Positions 16,181-23,719 of a stretch of DNA of 46,626 bases are shown here, one piece after another. The notes below the pieces were generated by a model. The model was not told where the DNA came from and ran no database searches. It saw nothing but the letters and a program-made list of their open reading frames with translations. How positions within the stretch are numbered: the stretch's first letter is position 1; each line of letters begins with the position of its first letter. A program made the translations under genes and the position numbers. The DNA is from Streptomyces hirsutus (GTDB lineage Bacteria; Actinomycetota; Actinomycetes; Streptomycetales; Streptomycetaceae), in assembly GCF_001418415.1 (NCBI RefSeq), contig NZ_LIQT01000065.1:1-46626 (forward strand), given 5' to 3'.

Positions 16181-17385
16181 CCGCACCTGACACGATTGTC
16201 GTCGTGGGCGGGGGAATCGGCGGCGTGAGCGCCGCCGTCGCCCTCGCCAAGCGCGGGATGGAGGTCACCGTCCTGGAGCGCGCCCCCGAGATCAAGGAGA
16301 TCGGCGCCGGCCTCCAGCTCGGCCCGAACGCCGGGCGCGTCCTCCAGGACCTCGGCGTCATGGACGCCGTCCTGCGCACCGCGGTTCTCCCGCACCGCTT
16401 CGTCCTGCGCGACATCTACACGGGCAACGAGATCTACCAGGCCACGATGGGCAAGGAGTTCGTGCAGCGGTACGGCGCCCCGTACACCGTCATCCACCGC
16501 GCCGACCTGCTCGACGCGCTGCTGGAGGTCGCCCTCGCCACCGGCAACGTCGAGGTCGTGACCGGCAAGGAGGTCGTCGCCGTCGAGCAGACCGACACCG
16601 CCGCGCGCGTCCAGTGCGCCGACGGCAGCACCTATCGGGGCGACGCCGTCATCGGCGCCGACGGCCTGCGCTCGGCCGTACGCAGGCTGACGCTGGACGG
16701 CTCCGAGCCGATCCGGTCGGAGTACGTCATCTATCGCGGTCCCGGGCCCCGGCCGGAGGGCACCGAGGACGCCGTCATGCTCTTCGCCGGCGACGAGATC
16801 CACCTCATGCAGTACCCCGTCCAGGGTGGCGAGCTGCTCAACCGGGTGCTCTCCTTCCGTAGCCGCACGGCGGCACCCGGCAGTGAGGAATGGGCCACCC
16901 GCGAGGAGCTCTTCGAGCGGTTCGCGAACACCTGCGACCACATCAAGGAGTCGCTGCACACTCTCGACCTGGAGACCAGATGGGTGCAGTTCGACCGCAA
17001 GCCGATGGCCGGCTGGAGTGACGGCCGCATCACCCTGCTCGGCGATGCCGCGCACCCGATGCGGCAGTACCTCGCGCAGGGCGCCGGTCAGGCCATGGAG
17101 GACGCGGTCGTGCTCGCCGACGCTCTGGGAAGCGGCGCTGCGGACGTCCCGGCCGCCCTCGCGAAGTACGAGGAGATCCGCTACCCGCGCACCAGCGCGG
17201 TGCAGGAGAACACCCGGTTCTTCGGCGAGATGGTCCACCTCGGCGGCGCCGGTGCCATCCTGCGCGACGCCTACCTCGGCACGCTCGCCAACAACGACTA
17301 CTCCCTGGCCCAGTGGCTCTACGGCACCGACGGCGTCGCACCGCCGAGGGTGCCCGGCCACATGGACATCTACTCCAAGAGCTGA
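16177..17385 (+). CDS. FAD-dependent monooxygenase, 3-hydroxybenzoate 6-hydroxylase/salicylate hydroxylase-like
   Basis: 402 residues, a class A flavoprotein aromatic hydroxylase. It shows the dinucleotide motif VVVGGGIGGVSAA at the N-terminus, the DG motif VIGADGLRSAV near residue 165, and the GD motif ITLLGDAAHPM near residue 290. Members convert 3-hydroxybenzoate to gentisate or salicylate to catechol using NAD(P)H. Here the coupled dioxygenase upstream (4-bp ATGA overlap) points to gentisate as the product. The closing segment with DYSLAQWLYGTD is typical of this group. It is followed after 20 bp by the decarboxylase-like gene. Confidence 0.88.
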   Translation: MTAPDTIVVVGGGIGGVSAAVALAKRGMEVTVLERAPEIKEIGAGLQLGPNAGRVLQDLGVMDAVLRTAVLPHRFVLRDIYTGNEIYQATMGKEFVQRYGAPYTVIHRADLLDALLEVALATGNVEVVTGKEVVAVEQTDTAARVQCADGSTYRGDAVIGADGLRSAVRRLTLDGSEPIRSEYVIYRGPGPRPEGTEDAVMLFAGDEIHLMQYPVQGGELLNRVLSFRSRTAAPGSEEWATREELFERFANTCDHIKESLHTLDLETRWVQFDRKPMAGWSDGRITLLGDAAHPMRQYLAQGAGQAMEDAVVLADALGSGAADVPAALAKYEEIRYPRTSAVQENTRFFGEMVHLGGAGAILRDAYLGTLANNDYSLAQWLYGTDGVAPPRVPGHMDIYSKS

Positions 17386-17405
17386 AGGCGGCTGACGATC
17401 CTCTG

Positions 17406-18395
17406 ATGAGCAAGCTCAACCTGACCATCGCGGCCACCAACTACGACCGCCTGCGCGCTCTGCAGGACGGACGGGTGCGGGCCGAGGGCATCGACCTCAA
17501 CTACCTGACCCTCCCGGTCGAGGAGATCTTCCACCGCCAGATCAAGCACCACGAGTTCGACCTGAGCGAGATGAGCCTGTCGTCGTACGTGCTCACGCTG
17601 GAGCAGGGCGCGCCGTTCGTCGCCGTTCCCGCCTTCCCGTCACGTTACTTCCGGCACCAGTCGATGTTCGTCAACCGCAACAGCGGCATCGCCTCACCGG
17701 CCGACCTGAGGGGCAAGCGCGTCGGCCTGCCCGAGTACCAGATCACCGCGGGTGTCTGGCAGCGCGGCATGCTGGAGGACGAGTACGGCGTCGCCGTCGA
17801 GGACATGCGGTTCTTCACCGGAGGCGTCGAGGACAGGGGCCGCAGCGAGAAGATCCGGCTCGACCTGCCCGAGGGCATCTCCGTGCGGCCCATCGGTCCC
17901 GAGCAGACGCTCTCGCAGATGCTCGCGGCCGGTGAGCTCGACGCGGTCTTCAGCGCCAGCACGCCGTCCAGTTTCCACACCAGCCCCGACGTGACCCGGC
18001 TCTTTCCGGACTACAAGGCGGTCGAGGCCGACTACTACCGGCGCACCGGGATCTTCCCGATCATGCACGTGGTGGCGATCAGACGTGATGTCGTCGAGAC
18101 GAACCCGTGGGTGCCGCTGTCGCTCTTCAAGGCGTTCGAGCAGTCGCTCGCCCTGGCCCGGGAGGACCTCGAGTACCGCAGTTCACTCAAGCTGATGCTG
18201 CCGTGGCTGGCCCATCACCTCGAGGAGACCGTCGAGGTGATGGGCGAGGACTTCTGGAAGTACGGGGTGGAGGCCAACCGCCAGACCCTGGAGACGTTCC
18301 TGCGCTACTCCAGGCGTCAGGGACTCGCCAAGCGGAAGTGGAGCCCGGAGGAGCTTTTCGCCCAGACCACCACCGCCGCCGGCTTCACGGTCTGA
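17406..18395 (+). CDS. 4,5-dihydroxyphthalate decarboxylase-like protein (periplasmic-binding-protein fold)
   Basis: 329 residues without a signal peptide. The sequence resembles proteins annotated as 4,5-dihydroxyphthalate decarboxylase (Pht5-like), related in fold to ABC substrate-binding proteins: an N-terminal lobe with LTIAATNYDRLRALQDGRV, LRGKRVGLPEYQITAGVW in the middle, and ELDAVFSASTPSSF in the second lobe. Pht5 removes a carboxylate from dihydroxyphthalate to give protocatechuate. Whether this copy is a decarboxylase or a binding protein cannot be settled from sequence. It is third in the gentisate operon. Its last 11 bp overlap the end of the convergent MmgE/PrpD gene. Confidence 0.75.
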   Translation: MSKLNLTIAATNYDRLRALQDGRVRAEGIDLNYLTLPVEEIFHRQIKHHEFDLSEMSLSSYVLTLEQGAPFVAVPAFPSRYFRHQSMFVNRNSGIASPADLRGKRVGLPEYQITAGVWQRGMLEDEYGVAVEDMRFFTGGVEDRGRSEKIRLDLPEGISVRPIGPEQTLSQMLAAGELDAVFSASTPSSFHTSPDVTRLFPDYKAVEADYYRRTGIFPIMHVVAIRRDVVETNPWVPLSLFKAFEQSLALAREDLEYRSSLKLMLPWLAHHLEETVEVMGEDFWKYGVEANRQTLETFLRYSRRQGLAKRKWSPEELFAQTTTAAGFTV

Positions 18396-19788
18396 CCAGG
18401 ATCGCTGTCAGCTCGGCGAGGTCGTCGACCTCGTCGAGCCGGCCGAGCAGTTCGAGGGCGTCGTCGGCACGGGCCGGCTCGAGTATCCCGGTGAAGCACC
18501 AGTTGGCACGGAACTTGGCCTCGATCCGGGCCGCGCTGAGCGGGGACGAGAGCGGGTTGCCCGTGGCCGTGTCGCGACTGGCGGTCAGGGACGTACCGTC
18601 CCGCAGCCCGACCGTGAGAGTCGCTGCCTCGGGGGTCGCCATCGGACGGCCACCCGTGATCGAGACGCGGTCGGCCAGCGCCGCGACGGCGGGGTCGCCG
18701 ACCGCCTCCTCGGTGTATTCCGCCAGAGCCGCCCGGCCGCGGAGCAGGGCGCTGGCCGCGGCGTACCTCAGACTGAAGATCGCGTGCCCCTGCGGGTTCC
18801 GGCCGGGGGCGAACGGCTGGTCCAGCGGTGAGTCGACGTGCATCGGCGCGACGTCGAGGTGGATCCGGCCGATCTGCCGGGCGTCCGCGCCGGCCTCACG
18901 GAGCCGGGCGGAGATCTCGAGCGCGCAGTCGATCGCCGAGTGGGTGAAGCGGCATGAGGGGTAGGGCTTGAAGGTCGCGTCACCGTGGAAGACGGCGCCG
19001 AGACCATCCGCCAGGACGTCCAGGTCGACGCCGTCGCAGTACATGTCGATGTAGCCGTTCGGACCGAAGAACGGATCGGGGCTGCCGGTCCAGCCGTGAG
19101 CCGCGAGCTCCGCCGCCTCGATGCCGTCGCGGGCGGCCAGGCCCTGGGCCAGCTTGAAGGTGTGGGCGCCGGCGTCGATCGCCTGGAAGGTGCCGCCGAG
19201 CTGGTGGAGCACGATCCCGAACGCGTCGCGCAGCCGGAGTTCGTCCAGGCCGAGGAGCCTGCCGGCGATCGCTGCGACGCCGAACTTGTTGACCAGCCCC
19301 GGGCTGTCCCAGCCGGCTCCGGGGACGTACGTCGCTCCCGCCGTGAGCCGGGCGGCCAGGTCGTCGCCGAGAACGAGGGCGGTGATCAGCTCACGACCGG
19401 ACGCGCCGGTGCTCTCCGCCATCGCGAGGGCGGCCGGCACGGTGGACTCGGAGATGTGCGACCAGACCGGTGTGGTGCCGATGTAGGGGATGAGCACGCC
19501 GAAGTCGTTGCCGCGGGCCGCGATGGCGTTCGCGAACGCGGCCGGGGCGGTCGGGAGGCGCTCTCCGCCGGGCAGGACCGTGGCGCCGGGCCTTCCGCCC
19601 CGAGCGACGAGGAGGCTGCGCAGTTCAGGGCTGCCGGCGGTGTCCGCACCGCCGATGACGCAGCCGACGATGTCGGTGATCCGCTGCTTCGCGTGCCGGA
19701 CGGTTGCCGCGGGGAGGTCCTCGAAACGCGTGCGCGTCACGGCGGCGAGGATCGCCGCCGTGACCTCGGAGGGGACGGGCGCCGTCAT
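18385..19788 (-). CDS. MmgE/PrpD family protein
   Basis: 467 residues, the usual length. The family includes 2-methylcitrate dehydratase, cis-aconitate decarboxylase and epimerases acting on small polycarboxylates. Visible features are an N-terminal helical region (VRHAKQRITDIVGCVIGG), an AAFANAIAARGNDF stretch, LGDDLAARLTAGA, GWDSPGLVNKFGVAA and the cap-domain segment KPYPSCRFTHSAIDCALEI. It overlaps the upstream reductase gene by ATGA, so the two are co-translated. It may handle a di- or tricarboxylate formed after ring opening (inference). The 3' end overlaps the rightward decarboxylase-like gene by 11 bp, tail to tail, with no room for a terminator. Confidence 0.88.
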   Translation of the reverse strand: MTAPVPSEVTAAILAAVTRTRFEDLPAATVRHAKQRITDIVGCVIGGADTAGSPELRSLLVARGGRPGATVLPGGERLPTAPAAFANAIAARGNDFGVLIPYIGTTPVWSHISESTVPAALAMAESTGASGRELITALVLGDDLAARLTAGATYVPGAGWDSPGLVNKFGVAAIAGRLLGLDELRLRDAFGIVLHQLGGTFQAIDAGAHTFKLAQGLAARDGIEAAELAAHGWTGSPDPFFGPNGYIDMYCDGVDLDVLADGLGAVFHGDATFKPYPSCRFTHSAIDCALEISARLREAGADARQIGRIHLDVAPMHVDSPLDQPFAPGRNPQGHAIFSLRYAAASALLRGRAALAEYTEEAVGDPAVAALADRVSITGGRPMATPEAATLTVGLRDGTSLTASRDTATGNPLSSPLSAARIEAKFRANWCFTGILEPARADDALELLGRLDEVDDLAELTAILVRP

Positions 19789-21764
19789 ATCCGGCTCCCC
19801 GTGCGGGCACCGTCGAGGGTCGCGTGGACCAGTCGGCGGGGTGCCAGGGCATCCCCCACGCGATAGAACTCGCCGGCGGTCTCGGGGAAGGGCACCGGCG
19901 TGGAGGTGGTCACGAAGACCACCGCGTCGACTTGCCCGATCGAGCTGATCCGGCCGCTGAAGACGTCGCGCAGCTCAGGCTCCACCCCTGCCTTGTGGAA
20001 CCGGGTGACCGGCCGGATGTCGACCTGCTTCTCGTGGAGCCGCTTGGTGAGCAGGTGGAGGATGGACGGCTCGGCGCTCTGCCCGGGGAGCAGGCACTCC
20101 GAGATCAGCGTGACGCTCCTGCCCGCCTGGGCGAGGTAATCGGCCGCCGCCAGCGGGGCGACGTGGTCGTTGAGCCCGCCCACGACCAGCACCCGGTCAC
20201 CGATCCGGTCGAGGTCCTCCTCCAGCAGCGAGAGCCCGGAGTAGACCGGCACGTCGTCGATCCCGGCCATGTCGGGGATGTCGGGCACCGAGCCCGTGGC
20301 CACGACCAACGCGTCGGCACCGTACGCGGCGATGTCCCCGGGCCCGACCTCGCGGCCGAGCTGCACCTCGACGCCCGCCTCGTGGACCTCGCGGACCAGG
20401 TCGCCGAGCAGGTTGGCCATCTCCTTGCGGAACGGGTCGCTCACGAGGGTCGCGATCTTGCCGCCGAGCCGGTCGGACCGTTCGGCGAGCACGACGTCGT
20501 GCCCGCGCTGAGCGGCGGTCCTGGCGGTCATCAGACCGGCCGGGCCGCCGCCGATGACGAGCACTTTCTTGCGGCGGACGGGGTCGGGCAGGTCGAGCTC
20601 GTCCTCCCGGCCGGCCCAGGGGTTGACCGGGCAGGAGGAGGCGCGGTCGGGGTAGTGGCACTCGTTGATGCCGATGCATTGGTGGATCCGGTCGGCACGC
20701 CCGCCGGCGGTCTTCCGGATGAAGTCGGGGTCGGCCAGCAGCGCCCGGGTGGTGCCGATCAGGTCGCAGACGCCCTCCTCGAGGAGCCGCTCCATCAGCT
20801 GGGGGCTGTTCATCCGGCCGGTCAGGCCCACCGGGATCGAGACGGCGGCCTTGACGGCCGCCGCGGCCTCGGCGTTGAAGCCGGGCTCGAAGAGGGTGGA
20901 GGCGACGTACGGGAGAACGACCCCGTCGTGCAGCGCCATGATCGTGCCGGCGGTGATGTTGACGTAGACGAGGTCCTTCTCGACCGCCTTGACGATCCGG
21001 CAGATCTCCTCGGTGGTGAGCCCGTCGGTCTCGGCCTGGTGGCCGCTGATCCGCATCGCGATCGGGAAGTCGGGGCCGCATGCCTCGCGGATCGCCGCGA
21101 TCGTCTCGACGAGGAACCGTGTCCGGTTCTCCAGCGAGCCGCCGTACTCGTCGGTGCGACGGTTGGTGGTGCGGGAGAGGAACTGCTCGATCAGGTAGCC
21201 GTGGGTGGCGTGGATCTCGACGCCGTCGAGGCCGGCCCGCTGGACGCGGGAGGCCGCGCGTGCGAAGAGACGCACGACCCGCTTGACCTCGCTGGTGGAC
21301 AGCTCGTGCGGCTGGGCTCGCACCTGTGGGTCGGGCAGGCCGCTGGGAGACACCATCGCCTGGAACGTCTCGGGCAGCCGGATCGCGCCCCGGTTGGCGA
21401 CCTGGCCGAAGGCGACCCCGCCGTGCCGGTGCACGATCTCGGCGCGAGCCCGGAGCGACGGTAGGAGGCGCTCGTCGTAGTAGGCGTCGCCCTCCTCGGT
21501 CTCGGCGTCCGGACCGTTGTCGATGTCGTGGACGCCGACATGGTCGAGGTGCCCGGTGTCCACGAAGGCGAGGGTGGAGATGGCCTCGTGGAGCACCGGG
21601 ATCCCGACCAGCCCGACGCCGCCGGCCACTCGGGTCTCGAGGTACTTGAGGTAGCGCTCCTCGCTCAGCTTCGGGTTGTGCGTGGTGAGCATGATCCGGT
21701 TCGGGATCGTGAAGCTCCCGACCGTGACCGGGGAGAGCAGGCGGCTGTAGGCAGCGTCGGGCAT
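19785..21764 (-). CDS. NADH:flavin oxidoreductase, 2,4-dienoyl-CoA reductase/trimethylamine dehydrogenase type
   Basis: 659 residues. The N-terminal Old Yellow Enzyme barrel (to about residue 340, with HATHGYLIEQFLS and SLENRTRFLVE) is followed by an NAD(P)/FAD-binding half with VLVIGGGPAGLMTARTAA near residue 395 and VLVVGG near residue 520. Members reduce activated C=C bonds with FMN, FAD and a 4Fe-4S cluster. The cluster loop here reads CIGINECHY...SCPVNP, so the second of the usual CxxCxxC cysteines is isoleucine and the spacing to the last cysteine is short. The ATG at 21764 follows AAGGACGGAAG. It is cotranscribed with the MmgE/PrpD gene. Confidence 0.87.
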   Translation of the reverse strand: MPDAAYSRLLSPVTVGSFTIPNRIMLTTHNPKLSEERYLKYLETRVAGGVGLVGIPVLHEAISTLAFVDTGHLDHVGVHDIDNGPDAETEEGDAYYDERLLPSLRARAEIVHRHGGVAFGQVANRGAIRLPETFQAMVSPSGLPDPQVRAQPHELSTSEVKRVVRLFARAASRVQRAGLDGVEIHATHGYLIEQFLSRTTNRRTDEYGGSLENRTRFLVETIAAIREACGPDFPIAMRISGHQAETDGLTTEEICRIVKAVEKDLVYVNITAGTIMALHDGVVLPYVASTLFEPGFNAEAAAAVKAAVSIPVGLTGRMNSPQLMERLLEEGVCDLIGTTRALLADPDFIRKTAGGRADRIHQCIGINECHYPDRASSCPVNPWAGREDELDLPDPVRRKKVLVIGGGPAGLMTARTAAQRGHDVVLAERSDRLGGKIATLVSDPFRKEMANLLGDLVREVHEAGVEVQLGREVGPGDIAAYGADALVVATGSVPDIPDMAGIDDVPVYSGLSLLEEDLDRIGDRVLVVGGLNDHVAPLAAADYLAQAGRSVTLISECLLPGQSAEPSILHLLTKRLHEKQVDIRPVTRFHKAGVEPELRDVFSGRISSIGQVDAVVFVTTSTPVPFPETAGEFYRVGDALAPRRLVHATLDGARTGSRI

Positions 21765-21818
21765 GGGGGTCTTCCGTCCTTTACGCGGTGAGGTCCTACG
21801 ACGTCGTCCGAAGGCGCG

Positions 21819-22634
21819 TCACATCGTGGTCCGGTAGCGGTCACCGTGGAGTCGCACCAGCTGGTCGTTGCGGTAGGCCACCGCTGCCGGGTCCATGTCG
21901 GAGGACGGGACGGGCTCGGGGATGAAGGCGTTGTACGGGTCCTCGCCGCGTACGAGCGTGGCGTAGTCGGTGGGCTCGCCCTCGCGCTCGTACGGCGCCA
22001 TGTAGCGCACCGCGATGCCGACGCGGCGCTGGTCGGAGCGGCTCGGGGCCGAACCGTGGAAGATGAACTGGTGGTGCAGGGAGAACTCCCCCGGCTCCAG
22101 GACGAGCGAGGTGGCGTCGTCCTCGTTCACCTCGACGGCGATCTCCTGGCCCTGCGAGAGCAGGTTGTCCGTGCCTTCGACGAAGGAGTGCGGCGCCTGC
22201 TCGGTGTGCGTGCCGGCCACGACCTTGAGGCAGCCGTTCTCGGGGATGCTGGGGGCCAGGGCGATCCAGGCGGTGAGCATCTCCCCGCCCGCGGGGATGT
22301 TGGAGAACGGCGCGTCCTGGTGCCAGGCGACGAAGCCGGGGTGGTGCGGGTCCTTGATGAAGAACGACGAGCCCCAGCAGTAGATGTCGGGGCCGATGAT
22401 GCTCTCGACCACGTCCAGCACCGGGTCGAGCCGGATGATCTCGTTGACCCAGGGCAGCACCAGGTGGGACTTGGAGCGGAGGACGGAGCCGGCCTGCGGC
22501 CCGTGCTCGGCCTCGAAGGCCTCCAGCCGAGCCCGGTAGGACGCCGCCTGCTCGGCGCTCATGGCGCGCATCGGGAAGAGGAAGCCGTCGCGTCGGTAGT
22601 CCTCGACGCGGGACTCGGCGAGTGTTGCAGTCAT
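21819..22634 (-). CDS. Phytanoyl-CoA dioxygenase (PhyH) family Fe(II)/2-oxoglutarate oxygenase, copy 2
   Basis: 271 residues, very similar to the protein at 172-993 along its whole length: HLVLPWVNEIIRLDPVLDVV, YCWGSSFFIKDPHHPG, AWHQDAPFSNIP with the HxD iron ligands, and HHQFIFHGSAPSRSD with the distal histidine, then RRVGIAVRYM. I place the start at the ATG at 22634, behind AGGGGC; an in-frame ATG five residues earlier is possible. Two copies of the 20-bp palindrome (22649-22668 and 22688-22707) lie directly upstream, so it shares the control inferred for the SDR and FAH genes. It is followed by the OYE-type reductase in the same direction after 54 bp. Confidence 0.88.
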   Translation of the reverse strand: MTATLAESRVEDYRRDGFLFPMRAMSAEQAASYRARLEAFEAEHGPQAGSVLRSKSHLVLPWVNEIIRLDPVLDVVESIIGPDIYCWGSSFFIKDPHHPGFVAWHQDAPFSNIPAGGEMLTAWIALAPSIPENGCLKVVAGTHTEQAPHSFVEGTDNLLSQGQEIAVEVNEDDATSLVLEPGEFSLHHQFIFHGSAPSRSDQRRVGIAVRYMAPYEREGEPTDYATLVRGEDPYNAFIPEPVPSSDMDPAAVAYRNDQLVRLHGDRYRTTM

Positions 22635-22648
22635 GGATGAGCCCCTAT

Positions 22649-22668
22649 TCATGCGTAGTTCCGTAAGA
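22649..22668. promoter_or_regulatory. 20-bp palindromic operator, site 4 (weak)
   Basis: TCATGCG-TAGTTC-CGTAAGA, with 5 of 7 arm positions complementary. It lies 15 bp upstream of the PhyH copy 2 start codon. Its centre is 39 bp from the stronger site at 22688-22707, consistent with two dimers near the same promoter. Confidence 0.4.
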
Positions 22669-22687
22669 CCAGAACACCAGATGGAAT

Positions 22688-22707
22688 TCATCCGGTCAAC
22701 CGAATGA
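22688..22707. promoter_or_regulatory. 20-bp palindromic operator, site 5
   Basis: TCATCCG-GTCAAC-CGAATGA; the inner bases extend the pairing to TCATCCGGT/ACCGAATGA, 8 of 9 complementary, making it the most symmetrical copy. It lies between PhyH copy 2 and the extradiol dioxygenase gene, 54 bp from the PhyH start. Confidence 0.65.
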
Positions 22708-22732
22708 CTCGTTCTTTTGCCGCACGTACGGC

Positions 22733-23593
22733 TCAGCCGACCCGCTTGTGGCCCCAGAAGTGTGCGGCGCTCCAGCGCCCGGGGACCCAGGTCTCCTCGT
22801 CGATCTCCAGGCCGCCGTAGCCGTACTCCATCTCCCAGCCCGACGGCGTCTTGACGTAGTAGGAGACCATCTCGTCGTTGGTGTGCTTGCCCAGCGTCGA
22901 GCCGAGTGCGGCGGCCCCGTCGAGGACCTTGTCGTACGCACGTCCGACCGTGTCCATGTCGTCGACCTGCACCATCAGGTGGCCCAGGCGAGGAGCGACG
23001 CCGGGCCGGTTGGCGAAGGCGATGGAGTGGTGGCGCGGGTTGCAGTGCAGGAAGGTTCCCGGGTCGGGACCGATGTCGATGAAGTCGCTCAGCCCGAGCT
23101 CGAAGATGTCCAGGTAGAGCTCGCGGAAGGGGGCCGAGGAACTGACCGCGAACATCACGTGGCCGATGCCCATGTTCTTGGTGACGAAGCGGGCGCCGGT
23201 CGGCGAGATGAACGGCGTCTGGTCGCGCCGGGCGCCGTAGTAGACCTCGACGCCGTTGCCATCGGGGTCCTCGAAGGCGAGATAGTCGGTGACCTCTCGG
23301 GAGGCGGCCTCCTCGGTCGTGGCGCGGTGCGGGGTGTAGCCGTGATCGCGCAACTTCTTTTCGATTGCCTCGATGTCGCCCGGACCCCGGACCTCCCAGC
23401 CCACCGCGTCGATGTGCTCGACCTCGCCCCGGTGAAGGTCGATGCGCCAACTTCGTTCGTCGAGCCGGAGCTTCAGCCGGTCCTCGGTGTGCTCGACGAT
23501 CTGCATGCCGTGCACATCGCTGGCGAAGACCTTCCAGGCGTCGATGTCGCGTACGGTCGCGACCAGGTATCCGAACTCGCGGATGCGTCTCAT
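22733..23593 (-). CDS. Type I extradiol (VOC) dioxygenase, BphC/HsaC-like
   Basis: 286 residues with two paired VOC modules, the usual length for bacterial extradiol catechol dioxygenases, which open a catecholic ring next to the hydroxyls with Fe(II). Ligands in the C-terminal module are His145 (GIGHVMFAV), His205 (RLGHLMVQV) and Glu256 (GWEMEYG). The second-shell residues His189 (RHHS) and Tyr246 are also present. The ATG at 23593 follows AGGAGGAG. Together with the hydroxylase (5447), hydrolase (4360) and hydratase-like gene (23720) it completes the core of a meta-cleavage route resembling biphenyl or steroid ring degradation. A short stretch of 98 bp carrying two operators separates it from PhyH copy 2. 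Confidence 0.9.
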   Translation of the reverse strand: MRRIREFGYLVATVRDIDAWKVFASDVHGMQIVEHTEDRLKLRLDERSWRIDLHRGEVEHIDAVGWEVRGPGDIEAIEKKLRDHGYTPHRATTEEAASREVTDYLAFEDPDGNGVEVYYGARRDQTPFISPTGARFVTKNMGIGHVMFAVSSSAPFRELYLDIFELGLSDFIDIGPDPGTFLHCNPRHHSIAFANRPGVAPRLGHLMVQVDDMDTVGRAYDKVLDGAAALGSTLGKHTNDEMVSYYVKTPSGWEMEYGYGGLEIDEETWVPGRWSAAHFWGHKRVG

Positions 23594-23719
23594 CTCTCCT
23601 CCTGTTGCATGCAGGTCCCAGGCCGTTGTGCATGCCTTCTCGGAGTGTGGTGCCGGTCACGCGCATCGCTCATTCCTGCGGTGCCACTGCGTGAAACCGC
23701 ATACAGCGACCCAAACCAC

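Noticed and set aside
19824..21464. A 546-residue open frame opposite the OYE-type reductase
   Set aside because: Antisense shadow: composition is typical of GC-rich antisense frames and the opposite strand has a clear two-domain enzyme.
22748..23719. Extending the hydratase-like gene upstream through the extradiol dioxygenase region (614-residue frame)
   Set aside because: The upstream part is antisense to the dioxygenase gene and shows no family match, so I begin at 23720 or 23741.
23594..23719. TGCGGT/ACCGCA arms near 23676-23700 as a third operator type
   Set aside because: Only 6-bp arms with a 13-bp gap and no second copy in a promoter region, so not distinguishable from chance.
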